NCBI GenBank assembly: GCA_019136515.1
Contig: JAGVUB010000169.1
Span: forward strand, 1-37,943
Origin: Verrucomicrobiota bacterium
GTDB lineage: Bacteria > Verrucomicrobiota > Verrucomicrobiia > Opitutales > Opitutaceae
Length of the DNA stretch: 37,943 bases
Direction: 5' to 3'
The notes below the pieces were generated by a model. It saw only the letters and a program-made list of their open reading frames with translations, was not told the DNA's origin and ran no database searches. Position numbers and translations under genes: made by a program. This document shows positions 28,278 through 37,392 of this stretch, piece by piece (position 1 is the first letter of the stretch; every line of letters starts with the position of its first letter).

Positions 28278-30920
28278 CTACTTCGTCACGACTTCGTAGT
28301 GCAGGGTGTTGTCCTTCGGCGAGACGGTGAAGGTGAGGCGACCGGAGGTGTAGGTTGCCTGCACCTCGGCGGCACGGGTGCCGTCGGGCTTGAGGGCGAA
28401 AACGCGGCGCGAACCCTCGGTGGCGAGCTCGATGGTGGCGGGGACTCGCTCGGCGATGGTCGGACCGTGGCCCCACTCGGCGCCGGTGGTGGTGCGGGCT
28501 TCGTTCCACTTCATGCCCTGGTTCTCGGCGCGGGCGACGATGGTCACGAGAATCCGGCCGGACTCGGGTAGCCGCTTGTTGTCCAACGCGACGGCGGCGA
28601 CGGTGGCGAAGTCGCGGCCGAAACGCGGGCAGGTGATGCGCATGGGGCCTGCGACCACCGTTGCGCCGCCGAGGAAACCGGTCGCGACGGCAGCCTGATT
28701 GTCACCAGCGGTGAAGACATTGCCCTGCGGCGCTATGACCACGCGCGCCGGTTGGAGGAAGTCATTTCCTTCGCGGGTGTACACGAGCGTCGTCTTCGCG
28801 GCGGCGGGGCGGTCGTTGACCTGGAGGCGGCAGTCGAGGAAGTCGAAGGGCTGGTCGGGGTTGAGCTTGGCCCAGAGCATGTCGGCGTGCATGGCCTCGC
28901 CCCACACGGGGTTGCCCGGGCGGAGTTCGGCGACGGCGGTGGCGGGGGCGAAGAGGCCGGCGCGGAAGACGCGGGTGGCGAAGGGCGCGAGCGACCACTT
29001 CGCGGGGTGGTTGATCTGGTCGAAGTAGCCGGTGATGCGGCCGTCGGGGTTGCGCGCCCCGTAGGAACCAAGGTCGAAGGGATAGATGGCGTCCCAGTTC
29101 TGCCGGCACGCGAAGACGGCGAGCTCGGGGTACATCTCGCAGGCGTACTCGCTCGGGGCGGCGTGGTCGTACTCGCTCACCGAGAAGGGCTTCCCGGCGA
29201 CGCGCAGTTGGGCGAGGTTGCCGAGTTCGCCGAAGCGGCGCGGGCCGAAGACGGCGACCATGGGGGTGTTGGCGATGGTCCAGTTGGCGCGATCCCAGCC
29301 GCTGCCGGGGAAGTTCGGGTGCTGCCAATAGGTGTGGGTGTCGGCCATCTCCATCGACTGTTCGCGGTGGAAGGCGGTGAGACCGGTGAAGTTGATCTGA
29401 GAGCACACGAGCGGTGCCCGCACGTGGAGCTCGTCACGCAGGAAGGTGCGCATCTCCTCGGCGAAGGCGCGGTCGGTGTCGGCGAGGAAGGCGATCCAGT
29501 CCGCCCACTGGCGGGAGGTGGGTTCGCCGGGCAGCGGCACGGTGCGTTGCTCGAGCGACTGGCCTGGGCGGAGGCCGCCTTCGGCGGCGCCGGCCACCAG
29601 GCGGATGGCGCGAAACTCGAGGCGGCCGGTCTGCGCGGCGACGTTGAAGCTGAGCATCGCCGGCCCGCCGGCGGCGGAGTGCACGGGGAAGGCGAGGCGG
29701 ATCGGCGTCCACTCCGTGGAGACGTCGACCGACTGGAGAAGGCCGAGGCTGCGCCATTCCTGGCCTGGCCGGGCACGGTCGTCGGCGGAGAGGCCGAGGC
29801 CGAGCCGGGCGGGAGTGGAGGCGCGGACTTCGCAGGCGACGGTGTAGACGGTGTTGTCCTCGACAGGCAGGCCGTAGGTGGAGACTTGGACATGCCAATC
29901 GGCGCCGCCGGTGCGCGTGACATCGATGGTGAAGCTGGAGGCGTCGGCGCCGGGGGTGAGGGTCGCTTCGCTGCCGGGCTGGACCTTCGGGTGCCAGCGC
30001 GCCGTGGTGGGCTCGACGAGGGAGCGTGCGGTGGCGGGGGCGCCCGTGTTCCACGCGGTGGCGAGCGCGGCGGAGTCGGCGTAGCGGCCGGTGAGCCATG
30101 TGTTCCATTTGGCTTGGAGGTCGGAGCGGAACGGCTCGGGAAAACGGTCGGTGCCGCGGCCGAGGTCGCGGGTGAAGTAGCCGAGGATCGAGTTCTCGTT
30201 GTTGATCTCAACGAGGGCGATGGCGGGGTCGTCGACCGGGGCGAAACCGGTGTAGGGATTCTTGGTCGTGAGGATGCGGCGTGCGTAGTCCTTCTGGAGC
30301 TCGATCATGCGGCGGTCGAACATGTCGACCCGCTTCTGGAAGTCGGGGAGCTGCTCAACGGAGGCGGGGAAGCCATCGGCGGTGGCGAGGGTCTTCGAGA
30401 CCTTGAGGTTGAGGTTCGAGTAGATGCCGTGACGGGCGAGGACGGCGATGAGGCGGTGGAGCTTGTCGAGCTGGGCGGAGTCGAACTCGTGGTGCCGGCC
30501 GTTGGTGGGCCAGATGCTGCCGCCCGTGCCGACGCCCCACTGATTGTCGAGGTGGTGGAGGCGCGCGATGTTCACGCCGGCCTTGGCGAGGCGCGCGGCG
30601 AGGAGCTCAGCCTCGGCGGCGGAGGGGAAGGCGTCGTCGGAGGTGATGTTGACGCCGAAGAAGCGCAGCGGGCGGCCGGCGCCATCGACAAAGGCGCCAT
30701 TCTTCACGGCGACGCGGGAGAGCGGTGCGCCATTGAGGGCGGAGGTGTCGAGCGCCGAGCCGGCGGCGGGTTCGACGACGGGCCAGACGAACCAGCCCCC
30801 GGGCGCGGCGGGCCGGGCGCAGGCGGAGAGCGGCAGTGCGGCGGCGAGCAGCGCGGCGGTGACGAAGCGGCTCGGGGTGGCGGAAGTGGATCGGTGGGGG
30901 TGGGCGGCGGAGAGGAGCAT
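28278..30920 (-). CDS. Secreted/lipoprotein clan-A glycoside hydrolase with an embedded carbohydrate-binding domain
   Basis: 880 aa. The signal peptide ends in a lipobox-like LSAC (Cys about 35), so the enzyme may be lipid-anchored. The barrel starts RFFGVNITSDDAFPSAAEAE with 'KAGVNIARLHHLDNQWG', a GH5/GH-A-type TIM barrel. The acid/base is probably Glu242 in VEINNENS and the nucleophile Glu583 in VSEYDH. Between them, at ~320-470, is a jelly-roll resembling CBM4/9 ('EATLTPGADASSFTIDVTRT', 'WTPIRLAFPVHSAAGG'). A beta-rich C-terminal part follows. It should cleave a beta-linked polysaccharide outside the cytoplasm; the exact family and substrate are not resolved by eye. It is divergent from the BNR-propeller gene, 234 bp apart. 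The frame upstream to 31274 has no signal-like sequence, so 30920 was chosen. Confidence 0.85.
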   Translation of the reverse strand: MLLSAAHPHRSTSATPSRFVTAALLAAALPLSACARPAAPGGWFVWPVVEPAAGSALDTSALNGAPLSRVAVKNGAFVDGAGRPLRFFGVNITSDDAFPSAAEAELLAARLAKAGVNIARLHHLDNQWGVGTGGSIWPTNGRHHEFDSAQLDKLHRLIAVLARHGIYSNLNLKVSKTLATADGFPASVEQLPDFQKRVDMFDRRMIELQKDYARRILTTKNPYTGFAPVDDPAIALVEINNENSILGYFTRDLGRGTDRFPEPFRSDLQAKWNTWLTGRYADSAALATAWNTGAPATARSLVEPTTARWHPKVQPGSEATLTPGADASSFTIDVTRTGGADWHVQVSTYGLPVEDNTVYTVACEVRASTPARLGLGLSADDRARPGQEWRSLGLLQSVDVSTEWTPIRLAFPVHSAAGGPAMLSFNVAAQTGRLEFRAIRLVAGAAEGGLRPGQSLEQRTVPLPGEPTSRQWADWIAFLADTDRAFAEEMRTFLRDELHVRAPLVCSQINFTGLTAFHREQSMEMADTHTYWQHPNFPGSGWDRANWTIANTPMVAVFGPRRFGELGNLAQLRVAGKPFSVSEYDHAAPSEYACEMYPELAVFACRQNWDAIYPFDLGSYGARNPDGRITGYFDQINHPAKWSLAPFATRVFRAGLFAPATAVAELRPGNPVWGEAMHADMLWAKLNPDQPFDFLDCRLQVNDRPAAAKTTLVYTREGNDFLQPARVVIAPQGNVFTAGDNQAAVATGFLGGATVVAGPMRITCPRFGRDFATVAAVALDNKRLPESGRILVTIVARAENQGMKWNEARTTTGAEWGHGPTIAERVPATIELATEGSRRVFALKPDGTRAAEVQATYTSGRLTFTVSPKDNTLHYEVVTK

Positions 30921-31154
30921 CGGGGGAATGGCGATGTTGTGTTGTTGGGCCGAAGGGGCAACCCCGGGCCGCACGATCACGTGTGTGGCACCGCGGCCCA
31001 ATGCATCGCTCTGGCTGGTGGTGCACGGCGGTCGACGTGTCTTGCCGTGGGTGCCTCGATGCGGCGGTGAAACGGTTCTGAAAACCCGGCCGCCGGGGAC
31101 CGCTCCGTTGACCGGAGGAAAGCCGGCGGCGAGGCTCCCGATGACTTCTCCCTG
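30921..31154. other. Divergent intergenic region between hydrolase and propeller genes
   Basis: 234 bp that should carry both promoters. No copy of the TACGCCG palindrome is present. A CACGTG hexamer lies at about 30979. No clear -35/-10 pair or Shine-Dalgarno sequence was seen. Confidence 0.4.
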
Positions 31155-34016
31155 ATGTCCTCTCTGCGCCCGCTCCTCGGTGTGACCCTGATGCTCGTGC
31201 TCGGCCTCATGCCGCTTGTCGCGATCATCGATCGCGATGGCGACGGAGTCTCCGATGTCTGGACGGCGCAGCATCCGCAGGTGGGCGAAGCCGGGGCGGA
31301 CGACGACGGCGACGGTTTCTCCAACCGCGCCGAGGCGGCCGCGGGCACCGGCGCGCTCGATCCGAACCGCGCCCCTGCAGCGGTGCTGGGACCGAACGTC
31401 GGCGGCGGGTTACGCCTGCGATGGGACGGGGTCGTGCACCGCCGGTACCGGATCGAAACCAGCACGGACCTGGGCGCGTGGGAGCCGGCCAACGATCTGG
31501 AGTTCGCCGGGCAGGGTGCGGAGATCAGCCACCTCGTCTGGGCCGGGAGCGAGCGCGACCCGCGGCGCGCCTGGCGGGTGGCGATCACGCTGTCCGATCT
31601 GGATGGAGACGGCCTGCTCGACTGGGAGGAGCGGGCGCTGGGCACGGATCCGCTCGTGCCCGCGGTCGCGCCGCCGCTCCCGGTTCCGGCGGCGGTGCCC
31701 GCGTTTTTCGCGGCCAACCTTGAGACCGTCGCCGCTCCGTTGCTCGCCAACCGGAAGTGGACGCCGCTCAAGATCCCCGGCCTGCGCGAGCAGTTGCTCG
31801 ATGCGCACGTCAACGGGCGCAACCGCGTGTGGCGGAACATCGCGCCGGGCTTCGCCAACGTGACCTACGACGCGAAGGTCGATGACGGCGTCGTCACGCT
31901 GCTCCTCGATCTCGGCGGGCTGGTGCAGTCGCCCGATGGGGGCGAGACCTGGCGCACGGTATCCCACCAGTATCCGGGGAACGGACTGCACTCGCAGTTC
32001 TACTCCTTCGACCTCTCGCCCGCCGACGCGAACCTGATCCTGGTCGGCGGTTCCTATCTCGCCCGCTCGGGCGACGGCGGGCGAACCTGGTGCGAGGTGT
32101 GCGCTCCGGCGCTGCCGCCGATCCTGCTTTCGCCGAATCACGGCATGGAGGTGCGCGGGTACCGCACGTCCTTTGGCAAGGTGCGGTTCAACCGGGACGG
32201 TTCGCGCGTCTTCGCCGCGCTCGGCGCCTTCGGCCACAACCGCAAGCAGCGCGACGGGCGCGAGGACGAGATGGCGACGATGTTCGCCCAGAAACATCTT
32301 CTGGTCGGCGACGCCACCGGGCAGAGCTTCCAGGCGGTCGCGCTCGGGGCGTTCGCCGGTATCCGCTGCATCGTGCCGCACCCGGAGGACCGGGAGACCG
32401 TCTACGCGTCGTTCGGGGACGGCACGCTCTTCGTCACGCGCAACGCCACGGCGGCGACCCCGACCTTCCAGGAGCTGAACGTGCCGGCCGGCTTCCAGGT
32501 GATCGATCTCGACGTGTCGCCGTGGACCGCCGGCGACCTGCTGGTGACGTTGATGGGCGTGGACACCACGGCCGCGGGCAAGGTGGCGGTCGCGCACGAC
32601 GCCGGCGGCACGCAGCTCACCTACACCGACGTGCCCCTGAGGACGGCGCAGGACCAGCCGATCGTGTCGGCGGCCGGGTTCACCACGGCGCGGTGGAATC
32701 CGCGGAAGCGCGGGCAGGTGGTCATCGGCCTGGAGGGCATTCCGTACCGACTGGTCTCGCACGACGGGCTCGCGAGCTTCGACTACCAGCTGTTTCCGGA
32801 GTCGCTCAAACACGGCGAGGGGGAGTTCTACCAGAACGCCCACTGGTTCGCCTTCGACCGAAAGACCGACCTGGCGGTGACCTGGTCGGCCATCGGCGCG
32901 TGGGCGAGCCGCGACGGCTTCGCGACTTGGGAAGACCTGCTGATGGTCTACGACGAAGAGGCGAAGCTCTACGGCAACAACGGCCTGGGCTACGCCGAGT
33001 GTGCCGTGAGCCTGGCGATCGGACCGCGTCACGCATACATGGCAACCAACGACCACGGGCTGTTCCGCAGCAACGGCGCGGATCGCACCCGGTGGCGGAA
33101 GATCTCGGCGAATCCGGGGCCGGCCGGCGCCGTGCTCCATTTCCCCATGGGCGTCGCCCCGGACGAGAGCGTGATCTACGCCATCGCCCGCGGCCCGACC
33201 GAGTATTACTCGACCAAGACCATGCGCCTGATCCGTTCGCTCGACCAGGGCGAGAGCTGGACCGACGCCACGTCATTGCTCACTCCGGACACCTATCTGC
33301 CGAGCTCGCTGGAGCCGAAGCTCTTTCTCTTCAGCCCCGACGCCCGCAGCCAGTGGCTGCTGTTCGGCTCGACCCTCTACGGCTCGCGGGATGGCGGCGG
33401 CAGCTTCGCGGCCGCCGCGTTGCCGTTCGGCGCGGGCGCAGGGCTCAACGGACTCGCCTACGATGCCGGCCACGGGCTGCTCTACGTCTCCTCCAACCGC
33501 GGCCTCGCCCGCAGTGCCGACGGCGGCGTCAGCTGGACGCTGCTGACCAGCGACTACGTGCCCGCCGTGGGCGTGACCGGTTCCGGCGATCTGGTGCTTG
33601 GGATCGGCAACTACCTGTCGGTTGTGCCCTACGCGCGGATCGACGAGTTTGCCGGGCAGGATCGGCTGCATCCGTACTACCTGGGCGTGGCCGGCTGCAA
33701 TCGCGCCACGCTCGGCGACTCGGTCGAAGAGGTCACGTCGTCGCTCAATGCGTTCAACCTGATCGCGTGCGCGGGCGACACGATCGTGGTCGGTGCTCGT
33801 GCCGGAGCCTACCTTGGCAACCGCATCTGCAGTGTCGGGCCGCTGCTCTCGCGCGACGGCGGCAAGACCTTTCGCTGGGCTGCCTACAACCTGCCGGTGA
33901 TGACGATCTTCTCCGCGGCGATCGGCCCAGACGAGATCCTGCTCGGCTGCGGCGGAGGGGCGTACCGCTGGGATCTGAAGGCGATGCCGGTCGACCCTGC
34001 CCCGGCGCTGAATTGA
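31155..34016 (+). CDS. Secreted BNR-repeat propeller with N-terminal calcium-binding module
   Basis: 953 aa. A signal peptide ends near LMPLVA; the mature protein starts at once with an EF-hand/TSP3-like loop IIDRDGDGVSDVW. A second loop (DDDGDGFSNRAEAA), a small beta domain ('RRYRIETSTDLGAWEPA') and a third loop (DLDGDGLLDWEERALGTDP) complete a ~175-residue module. The rest (~200-950) is a beta-propeller of the sialidase/BNR or GH74-like superfamily: 'LVQSPDGGETWRTVS', 'LARSGDGGRTWCEV', 'LIRSLDQGESWTDA', 'LARSADGGVSWTLL', 'LLSRDGGKTFRWAAY'. Whether it is an enzyme or a binding protein is not decided; I saw no sialidase Arg triad or GH74 Asp pair I would trust. The N-terminal module is shared with the next gene. 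Confidence 0.85.
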   Translation: MSSLRPLLGVTLMLVLGLMPLVAIIDRDGDGVSDVWTAQHPQVGEAGADDDGDGFSNRAEAAAGTGALDPNRAPAAVLGPNVGGGLRLRWDGVVHRRYRIETSTDLGAWEPANDLEFAGQGAEISHLVWAGSERDPRRAWRVAITLSDLDGDGLLDWEERALGTDPLVPAVAPPLPVPAAVPAFFAANLETVAAPLLANRKWTPLKIPGLREQLLDAHVNGRNRVWRNIAPGFANVTYDAKVDDGVVTLLLDLGGLVQSPDGGETWRTVSHQYPGNGLHSQFYSFDLSPADANLILVGGSYLARSGDGGRTWCEVCAPALPPILLSPNHGMEVRGYRTSFGKVRFNRDGSRVFAALGAFGHNRKQRDGREDEMATMFAQKHLLVGDATGQSFQAVALGAFAGIRCIVPHPEDRETVYASFGDGTLFVTRNATAATPTFQELNVPAGFQVIDLDVSPWTAGDLLVTLMGVDTTAAGKVAVAHDAGGTQLTYTDVPLRTAQDQPIVSAAGFTTARWNPRKRGQVVIGLEGIPYRLVSHDGLASFDYQLFPESLKHGEGEFYQNAHWFAFDRKTDLAVTWSAIGAWASRDGFATWEDLLMVYDEEAKLYGNNGLGYAECAVSLAIGPRHAYMATNDHGLFRSNGADRTRWRKISANPGPAGAVLHFPMGVAPDESVIYAIARGPTEYYSTKTMRLIRSLDQGESWTDATSLLTPDTYLPSSLEPKLFLFSPDARSQWLLFGSTLYGSRDGGGSFAAAALPFGAGAGLNGLAYDAGHGLLYVSSNRGLARSADGGVSWTLLTSDYVPAVGVTGSGDLVLGIGNYLSVVPYARIDEFAGQDRLHPYYLGVAGCNRATLGDSVEEVTSSLNAFNLIACAGDTIVVGARAGAYLGNRICSVGPLLSRDGGKTFRWAAYNLPVMTIFSAAIGPDEILLGCGGGAYRWDLKAMPVDPAPALN

Positions 34017-34476
34017 ACCGTTTCGACCCTGTCGACCGGAACGGCGTCGTGGTCGTGATGGGGCCGGACTGCGAGACGGGCTGAAGCGCCGGGCCACGCG
34101 CTGGACGAGATCTGGCATGCGGCCGGAGCCGCAGGGGACCGGTCGGAGACCGGTCCTACGGTTCGGCGTGCCCTCTCGTGCTTGTGGAATGGTCACGGGC
34201 GAGTAGGTCCGGTCTCCGACCGGACGCGGTGCGTTCGCGCCGAAGCCGCCGGGATTGCTCAGGGAAGGGCCTTCCCGTGGCGCGGCTCTTCAGACCGCGC
34301 CGTTGGGTGTGAGCTGGCGAGTGGGGGGCACGCGAAGTCGGCCGGGGCGGGCTGAAGCAGCGCCCCACGCGCCGGCGTGCGGGCTTGCGGTGAAAGGAGT
34401 CTCAAAGTGGTTCGGCGGGCCGCGCCTGTGTTGCTCCTGCCCCGCGGCCCGGAAACCTAGGGCGCACTTTCCAGCC
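34017..34476. other. Gene-free stretch with REP-like cluster
   Basis: 460 bp without a supported gene. It holds the hairpin cluster at 34078-34318 and, at the right end, the presumed promoter of the beta-helix gene. I see no confident promoter. Confidence 0.6.
34078..34318. repeat. REP-like cluster, left flank of the beta-helix gene
   Basis: Block A (34078-34225) contains two opposed hairpins: GGACCGGTC/GACCGGTCC (34136-34156, facing minus) and GTCCGGTC/GACCGGAC (34207-34225, facing plus). Block B (34226-34318) contains GGCGCGG...CCGCGCC with CTTCAGA in the loop region. Both blocks recur, nearly identical, downstream of the same gene at 37653-37789 (A) and 37531-37622 (B), in the order B then A. 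Confidence 0.8.
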
Positions 34477-37392
34477 ATGCGTTCCCCACGTCTTTGCCTC
34501 GGCGCGTCGCTCGCGTTCCTAATCTCGGCGGCTCCGCTCGCCGCCATCGTCGACCGCAACAGCGACGGCCTCTCCGATGTCTGGGCGGCGCTGTACCAGC
34601 CGACCAAGGGGGCCGCGATCGACGAGGATGGCGACGGGCTGAGCAACGCGCAGGAAGCTCAGGCCGGTACCGATCCGCGTAGCGCAGGGAGCGGTTTCAC
34701 AGCTACCCCGCAGGTCGACGCCTCCGGCAACGTGGTGCTCCGTTGGCGCGGGGCCTGGGGGCGGCGCTACACCGTCGAGACCAGCACGGACCTGAAGGCG
34801 TGGACGTCGTTGCCCGGGGTCCATGTCGGTCGCGGGCTGGAGGTGCGCGTGATCGTGCGCGCCGCCGGCGCGGCGACCGAGGCCGGCCGGCATTGGCGCG
34901 TGATCGCGAGCGAGGTGGACACCGATGCCGACGGCATGAGCAACGCCGAGGAGATCGAGCTCGGCAGCGACCCCGCGACCGCCGATGCCGCGCCGGGCAC
35001 GCCGCGCGTGTACGGCGCTCAGTATTTTGTGAGCCCGTACGGTAGCGACACTAGCGCCGGCACGCGCGCGGCGCCGTTCAAGACGCTGGAGAAGGCGCAG
35101 GCCGCGGTCCGGGCGAAGATCGCCGCGGGCGTGCCGAGCGGCGGCATCGCGGTGTGGTTGCGACAGGGTCTCTACGAGCGCGGCGCCACGCTGGAGTTCA
35201 CCGCGGCCGACTCGGGTACGAGCGCCGCGAACTCGGTCGATTGGCGCGCCTGGCCCGGCGAGGAGGTGCGGCTGGTCGGCGGAAAACGCGTGTTCGGATC
35301 GGCGTTCTCCCCCGTGACGAGCGCCTCGCCGGTCTGGAACCGCCTCGATGCGACCGCCCGCGGCCGGGTGGTGCAACTGGACCTGAAGGCGCAGGGTATC
35401 ACAGATTACGGTACGCTGCGGACCCGCGGGTTCGGCAAGGATCTGCCGGCGGCCCTGGAGCTGTTCGTCGACCGGAACCCGCAACGGCTGGCGCGCTGGC
35501 CCGATCTCGACGAGCACACGATGCCCGACATCGCGGGGCAGACGATCACGGTCTACTCCGGCACGAGCGTGCCGGCGGTCGGCGGCACCTACCGGCGCGA
35601 GACGACGACGGACGGTACGCTGCGGTTCAAGCGCGACGGTCTGGTGGGCGGGGAGCAATTCTACCTCTACCGTTATGCGTGGACGAACGGGCTCGGGCAG
35701 AACGAGTGCAACTGGTACATCGCCCCGTCGCTCACCGCCGGCACGCCGCCGGCCAACGGTTTCCCCTCCGGCGCGAAGGTCTCCTGGGTCAGCAAGCAGG
35801 ACCCCGAGCCCCGCGGCTTCGAGCCGACCTACACGGAGTACGCTGCGGCCGGCCGGCCCACCGTGCTGCACTCCGCCCGGATCAAGCGCGGTTACGCGTT
35901 CACGGCGTCGTCGGCCGGCACCTACAGCTTCGGCTACGGCGGCGACCGGCCGGCGCGCTGGGCGGCCGCCCCCGACGGCTGGATCAGCGGCTACTGGTCC
36001 GATGCCTGGCTGGAGAACCACCGGCGGATCACCGCGATCGACATCGGGAACCGGCGGATCAGCTTCGCCGCGTCGCCGTTCGAGGCGGCTCCGTATAACG
36101 AGAAGCCGATGACGCTGCGGGCCGATCAGCCGTGGTTCGCCTACAACCTGCTCGAGGAGATCACGCGGCCCGGCGAGTGGTACCTCGACCGGACCAGCGG
36201 GCTGCTCTACCTCTGGCCGCCGGCCGGGTTCGGCTCCGACTCCGAGGTGGTCGTCTCGCTCCTCGAGACGCCGCTGGTGCGGGGGGACAAGGCCGCGCAC
36301 GTCGGTTTCCGCGATCTGGTGTTCGAGGCGGTGCGCGGGAAGCTGGTCGAGGCCAAGGACTGCACCGGACTCGCCTTCGTGCGTTCGACCTTCCGCAACG
36401 CTGGCGACTCCGCCCTGCGGCTGGAGAACATGACGGCCGCCGCAGTGCAACGCTGCCGCCTGCTCGATTGCGGCGCGGCTGCGGTCTGGCTCTCGGGCGG
36501 CGACCGCAAGCAGCTGGTGCCCGCCGGCAACGTGATCGAGGACTGCGAGTTCGCCCGTTACGGCCGCTTCCAGACCAGCGGTGTGCAGGCGCTCTATGTC
36601 GAGGGTTGCGGCACGACCTTCCGCCACAACCGCGTGTACGATGTGCCCGACCGCGCGGTCGGTTACGACGGCAACGAACACCGGATCGAGGCCAACGACC
36701 TCGGCGGCATCTGTCGGCTCAGCGGCGACGCCGCGGCGGTCTATTCCGGGAGCTGGGACGTGCGCGGCAACCAGGTGCACCGCAACTTCATCCACGAAGT
36801 GGGCTCGTCGCTCTTCCACGGCGAGACGCACGGCGTGTACATCGACGACGGCGGAGCCGGGGCCGACGTGCGGGACAATTTCTTCTACCGGATCGACGGC
36901 GCGGCGTTCTTCTTCAACGGCGGGCGCGACAACGAGGCGGAGCGCAACCTCGTGGTGCGCTGCCATGCGGCGCTGCGCACCTCCACCCGCGCGCTCACCC
37001 TGGGCTCCGATGCGATCCAGAACCTGCTGAACAAGCTGTCCGCGGTCGGCTACCGCAGCGCGAAGTGGACCGCCGCCTATCCGCAGTGCGCGATGATCCC
37101 GGATACGGTGGCGGCGATCGAGGCGGCGAAGGACACCTGGCTCACACCCCGCGGTTGCCTCGTGAAGACGAATTTCGGGTGGCGCAGCGGCTGGCACTTC
37201 TTCCAGGAGTTGCCGACCGCGAAACAGTACTTCGCCGACGGCGCCACGCTCGAGGCCGACAACACGCTCGACGCCGATCCACTCTTCGTCGACGAGGACG
37301 CCGGCGATTTGCGGCTGCGCCCGGAGTCCCCGGCGAGGGCCCAGCTCGGCTGGGCGGCCAATCCCTTCGAGCACGCCGGCATCCGGGAATGA
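34477..37392 (+). CDS. Secreted GH141-like right-handed beta-helix protein
   Basis: 971 aa. A signal peptide ends near APLAA, then comes the same N-terminal module as in the preceding gene: IVDRNSDGLSDVW, DEDGDGLSNAQEAQAGTDP, 'RRYTVETSTDLKAW', DTDADGMSNAEEIELGSDP (to ~residue 175). The remainder starts YFVSPYGSDTSAGTRAAPF then KTLEKAQAAV, the entry pattern of GH141-type beta-helix enzymes, with 'DSGTSAANSVDWRAWPGEEVRLVGGK'. The helix core carries SGDAAAVYSGSWDVRGNQVHR (in part) and HGVYIDDGGAGADV; Asp751 and Asp790/Asp791 are candidate catalytic acids by position. Known GH141 members act on complex plant polysaccharides (fucose or xylan linkages); the substrate here is open. An open frame upstream to 34255 lies in repeats and is not used. 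Confidence 0.83.
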   Translation: MRSPRLCLGASLAFLISAAPLAAIVDRNSDGLSDVWAALYQPTKGAAIDEDGDGLSNAQEAQAGTDPRSAGSGFTATPQVDASGNVVLRWRGAWGRRYTVETSTDLKAWTSLPGVHVGRGLEVRVIVRAAGAATEAGRHWRVIASEVDTDADGMSNAEEIELGSDPATADAAPGTPRVYGAQYFVSPYGSDTSAGTRAAPFKTLEKAQAAVRAKIAAGVPSGGIAVWLRQGLYERGATLEFTAADSGTSAANSVDWRAWPGEEVRLVGGKRVFGSAFSPVTSASPVWNRLDATARGRVVQLDLKAQGITDYGTLRTRGFGKDLPAALELFVDRNPQRLARWPDLDEHTMPDIAGQTITVYSGTSVPAVGGTYRRETTTDGTLRFKRDGLVGGEQFYLYRYAWTNGLGQNECNWYIAPSLTAGTPPANGFPSGAKVSWVSKQDPEPRGFEPTYTEYAAAGRPTVLHSARIKRGYAFTASSAGTYSFGYGGDRPARWAAAPDGWISGYWSDAWLENHRRITAIDIGNRRISFAASPFEAAPYNEKPMTLRADQPWFAYNLLEEITRPGEWYLDRTSGLLYLWPPAGFGSDSEVVVSLLETPLVRGDKAAHVGFRDLVFEAVRGKLVEAKDCTGLAFVRSTFRNAGDSALRLENMTAAAVQRCRLLDCGAAAVWLSGGDRKQLVPAGNVIEDCEFARYGRFQTSGVQALYVEGCGTTFRHNRVYDVPDRAVGYDGNEHRIEANDLGGICRLSGDAAAVYSGSWDVRGNQVHRNFIHEVGSSLFHGETHGVYIDDGGAGADVRDNFFYRIDGAAFFFNGGRDNEAERNLVVRCHAALRTSTRALTLGSDAIQNLLNKLSAVGYRSAKWTAAYPQCAMIPDTVAAIEAAKDTWLTPRGCLVKTNFGWRSGWHFFQELPTAKQYFADGATLEADNTLDADPLFVDEDAGDLRLRPESPARAQLGWAANPFEHAGIRE

